A stretch of DNA of 64,000 nucleotides from Pirellulaceae bacterium (lineage in GTDB: Bacteria > Planctomycetota > Planctomycetia > Pirellulales > Pirellulaceae), in NCBI GenBank assembly GCA_019636375.1, contig JAHBXS010000001.1, forward strand, positions 62,001 through 126,000, in the 5' to 3' direction. The translations under genes and the position numbers were made by a program. Below, piece after piece: positions 9,104-19,477 of this stretch. The notes below the pieces were generated by a model. It was given only the letters and a program-made list of their open reading frames with translations, made no database searches and was not told where the DNA came from. Numbering within the stretch: the first letter of the stretch is position 1; each line of letters begins with the position of its first letter.

Positions 9104-10414
9104 GTGGAAAAAAGTTTTGTAGGCATCGTCGGGATGGGAACCGTTGGTGCTGGAGTTGCGAAGTTGTTGCTCGACCACGGTGATCGGACGGCGCGTCACG
9201 CAGGTCGTACCTTGTGGCTGCAACACGTTGTTGTTCGCGATGTATTGAAGAAGAGAGACGTGGACCTTCCTGAGGGCGTTTTGACGGACGACCTTAAAAG
9301 ACTGCTGAATGACTCCGAAGTATCTTCCGTTGCGATGTTGGTTGGCGGGGTCGAGCCGGCACGCACAATCGCTCTTAAGATTTTAGAGGCTGGAAAAGAT
9401 CTGGTGACTGCCAACAAGGCATTGTTGGCTGAGCATGGCCCCGAACTATTTGACCTTGCTCGTGAATTGGGAAGGTCGATTGCCTTTGAGGCCGCGGTGG
9501 CTGGCGGGATTCCGATCATCACCAACTTGGCCCAGTGCTTAAACGCCAACAAAATCATTTCGATCAGTGGAATCCTGAACGGGACAACGAACTTCATTCT
9601 CTCCCGGATGGATCGGAATTTGGGGGACTATGACTCGTGTTTGGCACAGGCCCAAAAACTGGGGTTTGCCGAGGCAGACCCGACGATGGATGTCGATGGT
9701 TCCGACGCTGCTCAAAAACTGGCAATCTTGGCACACTTGGCGTTCGGAGCACAAGTCCACTGGGCCGACATTCCTCGACGTGGCATCGAGAATTTGAACG
9801 CTGATGATTTTCGATACGCTCGCCAAGTCGGTCATCGCATCAAGTTGATCGCTTTGGCCGAATTGACCGAAACGGGGCTACAACTCGAAGTGGCACCGAT
9901 GCTGGTCAAGATTGGTACCCCTTTGGCTGAGGTGCAAGACAACTTCAATGCGATTCGAGTCACAGGAGACGCTGTCGGTTCGGTCTTTTATCACGGACAA
10001 GGGGCAGGGCAAATGCCCACCGCGTCCGCAGTCGTGGCGGACATGATCGACACCGCCGTTGGCAGAACCAAAATCACTTTTCAAACTCTCAAACTTTGGT
10101 CCGACACGGCTCCAACAATCCAACTCGCCTATCGCGGCGATTCGCGATCGCGGTATTATTTCCGCCTAAACATTACCGACCAGTCCAACATCTTGGCACC
10201 GATTACCAAAATTATGGGAAAATTCGGGATTTCCATCGCCAGTGTCTTTCAGCATGATGACGATCGGCTCGAAACCAACATCGTGCCATTGGTGATCATG
10301 ACCCATGAGACAAGCGAACAGAACGCCAATGCTGCGTTTGAGGAAATCAATCAACTGGATTTTGTTCACCCTACGACGGAACGACTGAAAGTGTTAAACT
10401 CAGCGGATGGATAG
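9104..10414 (+). CDS. hom: Homoserine dehydrogenase
   Basis: Reduces aspartate semialdehyde to homoserine with NAD(P)H, the branch point to threonine and methionine. The N-terminal Rossmann motif is GIVGMGTVGAG (about residues 7-17). The catalytic domain shows TANKALLAEHG and GILNGTTNFIL. A C-terminal ACT domain (about 355-430, from YYFRLNITDQSNILAPIT) suggests allosteric control by an amino acid, usually threonine. The GTG at 9104 opens directly into the Rossmann strand. The 436-residue length is typical. The next gene, 117 bp downstream, is the proposed homoserine kinase, so the two probably act in series. Confidence 0.96.
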   Translation: MEKSFVGIVGMGTVGAGVAKLLLDHGDRTARHAGRTLWLQHVVVRDVLKKRDVDLPEGVLTDDLKRLLNDSEVSSVAMLVGGVEPARTIALKILEAGKDLVTANKALLAEHGPELFDLARELGRSIAFEAAVAGGIPIITNLAQCLNANKIISISGILNGTTNFILSRMDRNLGDYDSCLAQAQKLGFAEADPTMDVDGSDAAQKLAILAHLAFGAQVHWADIPRRGIENLNADDFRYARQVGHRIKLIALAELTETGLQLEVAPMLVKIGTPLAEVQDNFNAIRVTGDAVGSVFYHGQGAGQMPTASAVVADMIDTAVGRTKITFQTLKLWSDTAPTIQLAYRGDSRSRYYFRLNITDQSNILAPITKIMGKFGISIASVFQHDDDRLETNIVPLVIMTHETSEQNANAAFEEINQLDFVHPTTERLKVLNSADG

Positions 10415-10531
10415 TCGCGGATTAGGAGCACTTTAAGCGTGCATATCTATCGGATGTGATCAAGCAGTCGCGCCCGTGCAGATTTTATTCCCGCGAGAAA
10501 TGTTTCACGAAGAATGATCAAGGAACCACGG

Positions 10532-11758
10532 ATGAAATACGTCATCATTATTCCAGACGGTTGTGCTGATGAGCCCCAGAGCGAGTTAGGGGGACTTACG
10601 CCATTGGCTGCCGCACGCACGCCAGCGATGGATGAACTGGCGTCGATGGGAATCGTCGGCCGCGCGAATCACACGCCGCGTCACCTTCCTCCTGGATCGG
10701 ATGTGGCAAACCTAAGTCTTTTGGGCTACGATCCTCGGCAACACTTCACAGGTCGCGCGCCGCTCGAGGCCGCCGCTCAGAAAATTCCCCTGAAGGATAA
10801 CGACTGGGTGGTGCGTTGCAATCTTGTGACGATTGAAGACCAAATCATGCGTGATTTCACTGCCGACCATATTGGTTCGGACGATGCGAGAGAACTGCTT
10901 AACACGGCCCAGCAAGAAGTCGCCGCTGATGGCGGGATTCAATTTTTTGCGGGGGTCAGTTACCGGAACTTAGTGGTTATTTCAGGGGATCGCTATGGGG
11001 AGTTGTTTTCGGAAGACACTCGCACGACTCCACCTCATGATCTCACGGATCATCCGGTGACCGACGGTTTTCCACGCGGCCCTGGCAGCAAATTTCTATG
11101 CGAACTGATGCAGCGCAGCCAGCAGTGGTTCATGGCTCACCCCACCAACGTCGCGCGACAGTCTGCAGGTCGGCTCCCAGCGACAAACGTTTGGCTATGG
11201 GGTCTTGGCCGAAGGCCACTTCTGACGACGTTTGCCGAACGATTCGGAATTCGAGGCGCGATGATCACAGGTGTCGACCTATTGAGAGGATTGGCCAATT
11301 TAGTCGGCTGGGAGCAAATTTCCGTTCCCGGCGCGACTGGTTTTTTAGACACTGATTATCGTGGCAAAGGAATTGCCGCAATCGAGGCCCTTCAAACACA
11401 TGACTTAGTTTTTGTTCACGTTGAAGCCCCCGACGAAGCGGCCCATCAAGGGAACTTACAAGCGAAAATTGACGCGATTGAAGCCATTGATCGAGAAATC
11501 GTCCGACCGATTTTGGATTCGTTGAAAGGGACTTCTGGTTGGCGAGTTCTTGTTTCACCCGATCATCCGACCCTACTCTCGACAAAAACTCATTGTCATG
11601 GCGACGTCCCCTTTGTGATTGCCGGAACAGGAATTGAAGCCGATGGAACTTCCCTTTACAGCGAAGCCTCAGCGGCAACTTCTCAACTTGAGTTCCCTGA
11701 AGGCCATCGCCTTTTAGAGACATGTTTTCTTCTGAATCGAGTGCCGACGAATGTTTGA
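10532..11758 (+). CDS. ApgM-family phosphoglycerate mutase homologue, proposed homoserine kinase
   Basis: Member of the cofactor-independent, archaeal-type phosphoglycerate mutase family (alkaline phosphatase superfamily, about 408 residues). MKYVIIIPDGCADEP carries the metal-binding Asp. PPGSDVANLSLLGYDP holds the usual Ser nucleophile. HVEAPDEAAHQG and SPDHPT supply further metal ligands. One branch of this family (TIGR02535-like) is a proposed functional analogue of homoserine kinase, based on its place in threonine gene clusters. Here it directly follows hom, which favours that role over glycolysis. Start ATG 10532 has AAGGA upstream; the longer ATG at 10514 is less likely. It ends 15 bp from the convergent cinA-like gene. 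Confidence 0.85.
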   Translation: MKYVIIIPDGCADEPQSELGGLTPLAAARTPAMDELASMGIVGRANHTPRHLPPGSDVANLSLLGYDPRQHFTGRAPLEAAAQKIPLKDNDWVVRCNLVTIEDQIMRDFTADHIGSDDARELLNTAQQEVAADGGIQFFAGVSYRNLVVISGDRYGELFSEDTRTTPPHDLTDHPVTDGFPRGPGSKFLCELMQRSQQWFMAHPTNVARQSAGRLPATNVWLWGLGRRPLLTTFAERFGIRGAMITGVDLLRGLANLVGWEQISVPGATGFLDTDYRGKGIAAIEALQTHDLVFVHVEAPDEAAHQGNLQAKIDAIEAIDREIVRPILDSLKGTSGWRVLVSPDHPTLLSTKTHCHGDVPFVIAGTGIEADGTSLYSEASAATSQLEFPEGHRLLETCFLLNRVPTNV

Positions 11759-11773
11759 CATCTTCCGCTTGAA

Positions 11774-13090
11774 CTAAGTCGGATTCAATGAATCGCGAGG
11801 AAGCGACAAACGGAGAAGGTTCAAGACTTGTTTGACACTACGGGTGTACCGAAGTGCTGAATGGCCAGCATGGAAAATTTCATGTTGATGAATTTGTGTT
11901 CCGTCACTCAGAACTACTAGAAATTTTTCTTTGTCGTCGTCAGGATTTCTGAACGGCCAACTTATGGCGAGTCCCCAAGTAGATTGCATTTGTTCGCGGA
12001 TTTCTGTTGCGTGATGGGCCAGAACAACTGGCAAATCCGCCTGGCGAAGGCTCGACGAATTGTTTCGATTGTCTTTTGATTGAGAATCACCGCCCTTATT
12101 CAAGCTCGTTACTTTTCTCGCGTCTTCATCGCTTGGATTCGGGAGCGAGAAGAAACTTCCTCCGACAACAGGTCGTTGGCACACGTGAGTCTGAGCCCGT
12201 GAAAGGGCCGCTGTCACGTCGCCATTTAAACCGAAGTCCAGGATCGCAAGAGTTTGTTGCTCCTGGTTCAACTGGCGAACAACGACGTCTTCTAAAGTTT
12301 CATCTCCCGTTCCATAAACAAGATCGCCGAGTCGTTCGCGAATAAATGCTTCGACGGGTACTATTTTTTTTTGGCAATTTTCCGAAGTGTCTGCCTGAGC
12401 TACAATCCGGAGCGAAATCACGGCTTGGCTTGCCGTAATCCCCACCACTGGGTCGCGGCCCCGAGAAATGAGGTCGCCTAGCAAAGACTCTATATGACTC
12501 TCACCAGAGCCAAAACAATTGATGACCCGAGTCAAAAAGGCTTGAGACTGTCCACTCATCTCGCAAATCTTTAGGCGGACGTAGTCCTGCCACATTTCGT
12601 GCATTTCGGCCGGAACCCCAGGCAAACAAAAAAAGCGACATTGATTTTCCCCGCTCTTGATCACGGCATCGATTCCTGGCGCGGTCCCCTCGGAGTTTGG
12701 GATGGGAGTGCTCCCAATAGGAAACTGGGCCTGGATAAGATTCGATTCGGGCATTTCACGACCGTAACGGCGAAACAACCCCCGAATATGATCTAGGGTA
12801 TCGTTGTGTTGCACCAAATCGACTTCCATGATTTCGGCCAATACCTGGCGAGTCAAATCGTCTGCCGTCGGTCCCAATCCGCCGGTCGCGAGAACAACAT
12901 CAACTCGGCCTGCGGCAGTGCGGAAACTTTCAGCTTGACGCCTCGGATCGTCGCCGACCGTGGAATGAAAGACGACTTGGACCCCGATTTCCGTCAATTG
13001 TTGGGCCAGATACTGCGTGTTGGTGTCGAGACGCGACCCGCCAATCATTTCGTCGCCGATGGCCAATATTTCCGCCGTTAGATTTTGCAT
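11774..13090 (-). CDS. CinA-like protein (MoCF-binding domain plus degenerate C-terminal domain)
   Basis: The N-terminal half is a clear CinA/molybdopterin-binding domain: ILAIGDEMIGG, ATGGLGPTADDLTRQ and a C-terminal KOW-like segment ending LGDLVYGTGDETLEDVV. In CinA the next domain is an NMN amidohydrolase with an ESCTGG active-site loop and a GIAGP loop. At those places this protein has LAILDFGLNGD and GLAISWPF, and it carries a polar, Ser/Asn-rich insertion. The amidase therefore looks inactive. N-terminal CinA domains are linked to ADP-ribose pyrophosphatase activity. It overlaps folC by 13 bp on the same strand, suggesting co-transcription downstream of folC. Confidence 0.85.
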   Translation of the reverse strand: MQNLTAEILAIGDEMIGGSRLDTNTQYLAQQLTEIGVQVVFHSTVGDDPRRQAESFRTAAGRVDVVLATGGLGPTADDLTRQVLAEIMEVDLVQHNDTLDHIRGLFRRYGREMPESNLIQAQFPIGSTPIPNSEGTAPGIDAVIKSGENQCRFFCLPGVPAEMHEMWQDYVRLKICEMSGQSQAFLTRVINCFGSGESHIESLLGDLISRGRDPVVGITASQAVISLRIVAQADTSENCQKKIVPVEAFIRERLGDLVYGTGDETLEDVVVRQLNQEQQTLAILDFGLNGDVTAALSRAQTHVCQRPVVGGSFFSLPNPSDEDARKVTSLNKGGDSQSKDNRNNSSSLRQADLPVVLAHHATEIREQMQSTWGLAISWPFRNPDDDKEKFLVVLSDGTQIHQHEIFHAGHSALRYTRSVKQVLNLLRLSLPRDSLNPT

Positions 13091-14505
13091 GGCGACTCAT
13101 CCGTTCTCAAATCATTTTGGATAACCGACTGAAGTTCCCCGATCAAGAATAGCGAACCGGCGACGCAGCAAAAATCGTTGGAACCGAGGTTTTGCTTGAC
13201 CATTCGCCATGCGTCCTGCGGGTCGTCAATCGCCGTAAGTCTCGCTGCGGTTCCCAACTCAGCCTGAACGGACTCGGCCATTTGCAGAAGTTCCAATGGT
13301 GGTGTGGCTCGCGGGTTCAAGACAAAACTCGTCAGGATCACTCGGCTGAAATGGGGAAGACACTTCCGTAAGATCGCAAATTGGTCTTTGTCTTTGCTAA
13401 TGGCGAGGACTAGAGTGCGAGACTCGGCCTGTTTCCAATCGTCAAGTTGCGAATGCAATGTATCGAGCAACGCGTCGAAAGACGCTTCATTGTGGGCCAC
13501 ATCTAATATAATCGTCGGGCGACGATGGACAATTTGAATTCGTCCTGGGTGGTGAAGTTGACGAAGCGCGTGATGGATGTGATTTGGACTTGCGCTGAAA
13601 TGCGGGAGTCGTTCCACAAAAAGTTGCTGGGCGGCGAGTGCCAAGAGCGCATTGTCAACTTGGTGCCTCCCAAGCAACTTGAGTTCCAGTTCAGCGTGAC
13701 AAACGGGGGGAGTTGGAAACCTTAATCTTGCGTCAAAAGTCGTCTCGCCGCTGCCAAGGCGCACGTTCTCAGCGACGAAATCTTCGCCGAGGGTTAACAA
13801 TCGTGTTTGTTGTAAGCGGGTCTCCCGCTCGATCACCTTTCGTGCCTCGGCAACCTTTACTCCTGAAACAACAGGAACACTAGGCTTGATGATTCCGGCT
13901 TTGGCGTAAGCAATTTCTGCAAGGGAGTTCCCTAATTGACGCGTATGATCAAAACTAATATTCGTAATCACACAGACTTCAGGCGAACAGATATTGGTTG
14001 AATCCAATCGACCACCTAAGCCAACTTCAAAAACGGCGGCATCAACTTTTTCCAACGAGTACACCAAAAAAGCAACTGCTGTTGCGATGTCAAAAAAGGT
14101 GAGTCGCGCCGCCCAAATCTGATTCTGCGGTTCATCGACAATGTGAAAGATTTTTCGTAGGGCCTCCGTTAGAAGGTCGTCCCGCACGAACGACCCATTA
14201 ATCGTAAACCTTTCCCTAAAATCCGACAAATGCGGGGAAGTGTAAGCGCCAACCCGCCTGTCCGAAGTCGATAACAAATTCGCGACGAGCTTGGTTACGG
14301 TCCCTTTCCCTTTCGTTCCTGCGACATGGACGATTGGGTAATCAAGGTGCGGATTTCCAAGATGTTCAACCAACTGGGTAATTGATTCGGTTCTCATTGC
14401 ATTGGGGGCAGGGGGCTCCCGACGCTCAAAGTTGATGCGGGAGAACAAGCGATCCAAGAGTTGGGGCAGGTCTTTTGTCGAAGTTTCGAGCGGGACGCGG
14501 TTCAT
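13078..14505 (-). CDS. folC: Folylpolyglutamate synthase / dihydrofolate synthase
   Basis: Mur-ligase-type ATP-dependent enzyme that adds glutamate to dihydropteroate and/or folates. The ATP loop VAGTKGKGT is at residues 61-69. GAYTSPHLSDFRERFTING is the family signature. VGLGGRLDSTNI and DHTRQLG follow in the central domain, and ILDVAHNEASFD is the C-terminal ligase motif. The 475-residue length is normal to slightly long. It is the first gene of a pair with the CinA-like gene. A 284-bp region separates it from the divergent ABC operon and probably holds both promoters. Confidence 0.95.
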   Translation of the reverse strand: MNRVPLETSTKDLPQLLDRLFSRINFERREPPAPNAMRTESITQLVEHLGNPHLDYPIVHVAGTKGKGTVTKLVANLLSTSDRRVGAYTSPHLSDFRERFTINGSFVRDDLLTEALRKIFHIVDEPQNQIWAARLTFFDIATAVAFLVYSLEKVDAAVFEVGLGGRLDSTNICSPEVCVITNISFDHTRQLGNSLAEIAYAKAGIIKPSVPVVSGVKVAEARKVIERETRLQQTRLLTLGEDFVAENVRLGSGETTFDARLRFPTPPVCHAELELKLLGRHQVDNALLALAAQQLFVERLPHFSASPNHIHHALRQLHHPGRIQIVHRRPTIILDVAHNEASFDALLDTLHSQLDDWKQAESRTLVLAISKDKDQFAILRKCLPHFSRVILTSFVLNPRATPPLELLQMAESVQAELGTAARLTAIDDPQDAWRMVKQNLGSNDFCCVAGSLFLIGELQSVIQNDLRTDESPCKI

Positions 14506-14789
14506 TTTAAGGAATTTAACGAATCGATGTCGGCAGATTGGACCGGATAATGCCGCGGGGCAACTTGTGGAAACGGCGGGCAGATTTTAGAATATTTGGG
14601 GACTTTTCGCGAATGGGGAGGCCACAATTTTGCCTGCCCAGATGACGAACTTCTCGCGAATTGAGGGCGTAGAAATAAGTGTTTTAAGGGTTCCGACGCA
14701 AATCAGATCGGAGCAGGTGGGGCATTGGCTTCACTAATCGAGGAATTTCCCCCTCGATCCATGTAAATTTTTCTTGGAGAACTAATTGG

Positions 14790-15749
14790 ATGTCAGCGTC
14801 GGAAGTCAAACCAGCCAAGGAGGCACCGCGAAAAATTGTTCAGACCAACCCCGATTACGACCCAAATATCGTCGTCGAAACTCAGAACCTGACCAAAATA
14901 TATCGAGACTTCTGGGGGCGGCAAAAAGTCCGCGCTTTGAAGGCCCTCGATTTAGAGGTTCGAAAGGGTGAAATTTTTGGACTACTCGGGCCAAACGGTT
15001 CAGGCAAATCGACAACGATCAAGTTGTTGCTGGGACTCTTGTTCCCCACCAGCGGACGGGCTTTGGTTTTTGGCAACGACGCCACTGAGGTAACAAAAAA
15101 CGAACGCATTGGCTACCTCCCTGAAGAGTCCTATTTATATCGCTACTTGACTGCAGAAGAAACCCTCGACTTTTACGGGCGGCTTTTTGATATTCCTACC
15201 AAGGTCCGCCAAGAACGAGCCAAGGAACTTATCGAGCGAGTCGGATTGACCTGGGCCAAGCGGCGGCAATTGCGTGAGTACTCCAAGGGGATGGTGCGAC
15301 GGATCGGGTTGGCCCAAGCTCTCATCAACGATCCAGAACTTGTGTTACTCGACGAACCAACATCGGGACTCGACCCGATGGGCACACGCGAAATGAAAGA
15401 CATGATCATCGACCTCAAGGCACAGGGGAAGACCGTCATTATGTGCAGCCACTTGCTGGCCGACGTTCAGGACGTTTGCGACCGGATTGCGATTTTGTAT
15501 CAAGGGGACCTCAAGGAACTCGGGCGAGTTGACTCGTTGCTGAAGGTCAGCGAGGAAACTCAGGTTCGCTTTACTGGGGTTCCGCAATCGGCACACGACG
15601 AAATTCGAGCCGTGATTCAAAAGCATGGTGGTTCTGTCAAATCTCTGGAGAATCCGAAAACAACCTTAGAGGAATTGTTCCTCAACATCGTCCGAGAAAG
15701 CCAAGAACGGCCCGGACATCGGTCGGCTCGAGCTGGCGAAGATAGTTAG
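14790..15749 (+). CDS. ABC transporter ATP-binding protein
   Basis: Drives an ABC-2-type transporter. Walker A GPNGSGKS (67-74), signature YSKGM (164-168), Walker B LVLLDEP (184-190) and the switch His in MCSHLL are all present. The C-terminal extension (about 250-319) is typical of drug, polysaccharide or NatA-like exporters. The ATG at 14790 has GGAG about 10 bp upstream. It is the first of three same-strand genes (ATPase, permease, exported or anchored protein), so it probably forms one export system. The substrate cannot be read from the sequence. Confidence 0.92.
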   Translation: MSASEVKPAKEAPRKIVQTNPDYDPNIVVETQNLTKIYRDFWGRQKVRALKALDLEVRKGEIFGLLGPNGSGKSTTIKLLLGLLFPTSGRALVFGNDATEVTKNERIGYLPEESYLYRYLTAEETLDFYGRLFDIPTKVRQERAKELIERVGLTWAKRRQLREYSKGMVRRIGLAQALINDPELVLLDEPTSGLDPMGTREMKDMIIDLKAQGKTVIMCSHLLADVQDVCDRIAILYQGDLKELGRVDSLLKVSEETQVRFTGVPQSAHDEIRAVIQKHGGSVKSLENPKTTLEELFLNIVRESQERPGHRSARAGEDS

Positions 15750-15800
15750 AGAGTCTTTAAAACTGCGGGCGGCGAGGAATTACGTTTTTGACGGATATGA

Positions 15801-17795
15801 ATGGCAATGGTTGTTGAAGATTTTTTAAATTTTGGTGAATGGTTTCCGGGTGCGGTTTACACTTTTTTCCTGTTGACCGTCGCGCTCGTCGCACTCGGAA
15901 CGTTTTTCGGATATTTGGTGGCTGCGTTTCGACATGGCCCAACCGAAGGTTTTTATATCGTCGCCCAAACGATTGGAGGCGCTGTGCCCGATGCGTTGGG
16001 AACTTCCCCACGCCGAGTCTTGGCGATTGCGCGGCTCGCTGCGATTGAGGCGATTCGCCGCAAAGTGGTGATCGTTACCTTCGTTGTGTTCGGGCTGACG
16101 CTGCTGTTAGGCGGATGGTTTATGAATGCCGGAGGCGCCCACCCAGATCGGATTTATTTGAACTTTGTACTCTGGGGTACCCAGTTGCTGGCCTTGCTCA
16201 CAGGCTTGCTAATGACTGCCTTTAGTTTACCCGATGACATCAAAAACAAGACAATTTACACGGTGGTCACCAAGCCAGTGCGAGCAACGGAAATCGTGCT
16301 CGGAAGAATCGTTGGATTTGCGGCGGTTGGGTCCGTGTTACTTGCGGTCATGGGACTCCTGAGTTTCTTGTTTGTTTGGCGTGGACTTTCTCACTCTCAT
16401 CGAGTTGTGGGAGAAACTCAATCGATCGCTTCTTTCGAAGAAATTGATCCAACGACCCGTCTCAATCGCTATGGACAACGAGTCTCTGATTCCGCAATTA
16501 AAACTGGGGAAACGACCGTCGATGCCGGACATCGCCACATGTTGGAAATCGTTGAAGATATTCGGGACAAAGATTCTCCTCCGCTAGATGATCGAAATGT
16601 CGTATCAAAATCTGAATTGCCTGACGGGAGAATTAGGTATGAGCGGGTACTGGTTGAGCCGTATGGAGGCCATTCCCATACTGCGGTCGTTAATGGCTCT
16701 GGGGCGAATGCTCAAGTGTCGTTAGAATCGGCCGAGGGATATTTTCGCGCGAGAATCCCCGTATATGCTGCGTCGCTGGGATTCTACGATTCGGCTGGTG
16801 AACCTAAAGATGGTGGGATCAATGTCGGCAAGGAATGGGCTCACCGCGGCTACATTGACGGCGGTACGTCGATGAATCGAAACAGCCTCTCTAAAGCCGA
16901 ATTTGTATTTGAAAAAATTTCTCCGGCGATTTTCAAAGACCCCAATCTGTTGATCCTAGAGTTGGACCTCGGGGTTTTTCGAACGACGAAAGGGGACATC
17001 GAAAAACGGGTCCTCGGAAGTCTGCAATTTGAGACGATTCCCGACAACGCCGAAATTGACCCGGTGTTTCGCTCGGAACGAATAGTTTTCGAAACCGACG
17101 AATACAACGTGCAAATCATTCCATTGAGGCGAGACTTGCCGGGTGAAAAACTGAGACCAGACGGTACGATCTTGGAAACTCGGGACATCGACTTTTTCAA
17201 CGAGATTGCCAAGAATGGAAGGGTCAAATTGACACTCCGCTGCGAGGACCAAAACCAATATCTCGGTGTCGCTCGAGAAAACATTTATTTTCGTGCCAGC
17301 GACGGGTTGTATTGGTGGAATTTCTCCAAGGGCTTCTTAGGAATCTGGGCACAAATGCTGGTAATGATTTCGTTAGGCGTGGCACTAAGTACCTTCCTGA
17401 GCACGCCTGTTACGATGATTGGCGTGATGTCGATGCTGGTTTTGGGCTACAACTCCAGTTTTATAAGTGGACTGATTTCCAAAGAAAACATCGGGGGCGG
17501 TCCTCTCGAATCGTTTTATCGGATCGTCACGCAAAAAAATATGGAAATCGAACTGGAGCAAGGGCTGGCGCGGATGGTTCTTGAGCAAGCGGATTTTTTC
17601 CTGTTAAGCGTGTTGGGGTCACTCTCAAACATCGCCCCCAATTTTTCTCAGTTGCACTTTTCAGAATTTTTATTGTACGGATATTCGATTGACATCCATC
17701 GTTTGGCTGCGGCTATGTCGGTCGCGTTGGCTTTCACGATTGGCCTGACCGTGTTCGGATACTTTTGTTTCAAAACCCGTGAGATAGCAAAGTAA
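15801..17795 (+). CDS. ABC-2-type transporter permease with large extracytoplasmic domain
   Basis: Membrane partner of the preceding ATPase. An N-terminal membrane segment (about 15-40) is followed by four hydrophobic helices (about 85-205) with DDIKNKTIYTVVTKPVRATEIVLGR, the coupling-helix-like region of ABC-2 permeases. A soluble domain of about 280 residues (210-510) follows, then further helices to the end. The large inserted domain is unusual for simple ABC-2 permeases and probably faces the periplasm. The downstream gene starts 3 bp after the stop. Confidence 0.85.
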   Translation: MAMVVEDFLNFGEWFPGAVYTFFLLTVALVALGTFFGYLVAAFRHGPTEGFYIVAQTIGGAVPDALGTSPRRVLAIARLAAIEAIRRKVVIVTFVVFGLTLLLGGWFMNAGGAHPDRIYLNFVLWGTQLLALLTGLLMTAFSLPDDIKNKTIYTVVTKPVRATEIVLGRIVGFAAVGSVLLAVMGLLSFLFVWRGLSHSHRVVGETQSIASFEEIDPTTRLNRYGQRVSDSAIKTGETTVDAGHRHMLEIVEDIRDKDSPPLDDRNVVSKSELPDGRIRYERVLVEPYGGHSHTAVVNGSGANAQVSLESAEGYFRARIPVYAASLGFYDSAGEPKDGGINVGKEWAHRGYIDGGTSMNRNSLSKAEFVFEKISPAIFKDPNLLILELDLGVFRTTKGDIEKRVLGSLQFETIPDNAEIDPVFRSERIVFETDEYNVQIIPLRRDLPGEKLRPDGTILETRDIDFFNEIAKNGRVKLTLRCEDQNQYLGVARENIYFRASDGLYWWNFSKGFLGIWAQMLVMISLGVALSTFLSTPVTMIGVMSMLVLGYNSSFISGLISKENIGGGPLESFYRIVTQKNMEIELEQGLARMVLEQADFFLLSVLGSLSNIAPNFSQLHFSEFLLYGYSIDIHRLAAAMSVALAFTIGLTVFGYFCFKTREIAK

Positions 17796-17798
17796 AAC

Positions 17799-19466
17799 AT
17801 GAATCAATCTGCCTTCTCTCGCAAGATCATCTATATCGTCTGTATTGGGTTGCTTTTGGCACCGATCTCGATGGTTTCGCGCCCTGCCTCCATTAGTCCA
17901 GTTCAAGGAACTGGGGATTCTGGTGGCGAATTGGCTAAACTTCGGACCGAGTATCGATTGGCCCAAGATCAATTATCTCAGATCGATCCGGCCAGCGAAA
18001 CGATGAAGTTGGCGTTGTTGGGGTTGCGAGGCTTGGCCGTCAATATCTTGTGGGAGCAAGCGAACGAGCACAAGAAGAAGGAGCGCTGGGAAAATCTAGA
18101 ATCAACGCTGAATATGTTGGTTAAGGTACAACCAAACTTCATCAAGGTTTGGGACTACCAGTCACACAATTTGGCCTACAACGTTTCGGCGGAATTCGAT
18201 GACTACGAGCACCGCTTTTATTGGGTAAAACGTGGAATCAAGTTCCTTACCGAAGGAATCGCCTACAACATGCGAGATCACCGAATCCAAGATCGATTGG
18301 GATTCATCACTGGCATGAAAATCGGCAATGCTGACGAAAAAGATCAGTTTCGCAGAATGTTTCGTAAAGATGCCGAGTTTACCAACAACCTTGCGAATTT
18401 CATTGAGCCCAACAGTTACATGCTGAAAGATCGGGGATTTGACAACTGGAAGATGGCGTACCAGTGGTACGACCAATCACAACGAATGGTCGAGCAAGGT
18501 GAAACCAAGTACTCAACCGACTTTTTGTTTTACATGCGGCGCCCATCACAGTTGCGAAATATGGCATTAGGTTTGCAAAATGATTTTCGCTCCGACGAAA
18601 CCATTCGTGTCGTCTGGAGTCAAGCTTTCGAAGAATGGCTTGAATACGGTCGCACACGTCTGGAAGCAGGAACCATCGAAAAAATCACACTCGAAGGTAT
18701 TGCCGAAGCCGAAGAAAAACTCGAACGATTACGCCAGCAGCTTGACGCGATCGTTCCCAATGTACGGAACGACCTGACGAAGATTTTTCAGCGCGAGCTT
18801 GATGTCCCGGAGACGCATCGAATTGCTCTGGATTTGCCTTCTGATCAACGTACTGAAGAACAGCAATTGATGGTGCGTGAGTTTGAACAGCGTTTGGCAC
18901 AACAAAATTCTCAGATCGACTCGGAGATTGCTAGTCGAGCACCTCCTGATCGACTCATGGAAGCTCGGCAAATTCGGGATCAGATCATCCAAGTTCTGAC
19001 GGTTATTTCTGTCATCGACCGAAATCAGGGAAATTCAAACTATCGTTACTGGCGGACTCTGACGAGAATTCAAGCCGAAGAAGAATCAGTGTTGGCAAAC
19101 CAAAAGATTTTCGACGCACTGCAACTGCAACGCCAATCGATTTTTGATGACGAATATGCTGTTGATTTGAAAACGAAAGAGAAGCGAGTCGTGAAACAAG
19201 GGGCACTTTCGAACTATCTCGAAAGCTTCGATGTGTGGAGCGACTTGATGACCAAATATCCAATTCTCCAATTTGGGAAACTCTCCGACGACATTATGTT
19301 TTGGATGAAGGACTATCATCGCGTTCTAAAAGTCACGGGGCAGAAATGGCCCAAAGATCATCCTTTGCAATGGGTAATCGATAGTCGTAAGGAATTAGAG
19401 GATGATGGCTTGCCAACCTCGGAAGAGGTGGCAGAAATGTACTACTCAGACGACGACGATAATTGA
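17799..19466 (+). CDS. Hypothetical membrane-anchored protein of the ABC operon
   Basis: 555 residues, no family recognised with certainty. An N-terminal hydrophobic segment (about 8-30) serves as signal or anchor. The body is helical with TPR-like spacing near residues 70-130 (WENLESTLNMLVKVQPNFIK) and a charged coiled-coil stretch around 300-390. It begins 3 bp after the permease stop and has no separate promoter, so it is very likely part of the transporter system, perhaps as a periplasmic accessory. Its acidic C-terminus ends in YSDDDDN. The facing gene ends 11 bp away. Confidence 0.75.
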   Translation: MNQSAFSRKIIYIVCIGLLLAPISMVSRPASISPVQGTGDSGGELAKLRTEYRLAQDQLSQIDPASETMKLALLGLRGLAVNILWEQANEHKKKERWENLESTLNMLVKVQPNFIKVWDYQSHNLAYNVSAEFDDYEHRFYWVKRGIKFLTEGIAYNMRDHRIQDRLGFITGMKIGNADEKDQFRRMFRKDAEFTNNLANFIEPNSYMLKDRGFDNWKMAYQWYDQSQRMVEQGETKYSTDFLFYMRRPSQLRNMALGLQNDFRSDETIRVVWSQAFEEWLEYGRTRLEAGTIEKITLEGIAEAEEKLERLRQQLDAIVPNVRNDLTKIFQRELDVPETHRIALDLPSDQRTEEQQLMVREFEQRLAQQNSQIDSEIASRAPPDRLMEARQIRDQIIQVLTVISVIDRNQGNSNYRYWRTLTRIQAEEESVLANQKIFDALQLQRQSIFDDEYAVDLKTKEKRVVKQGALSNYLESFDVWSDLMTKYPILQFGKLSDDIMFWMKDYHRVLKVTGQKWPKDHPLQWVIDSRKELEDDGLPTSEEVAEMYYSDDDDN

Positions 19467-19477
19467 TGGTTTTACCA

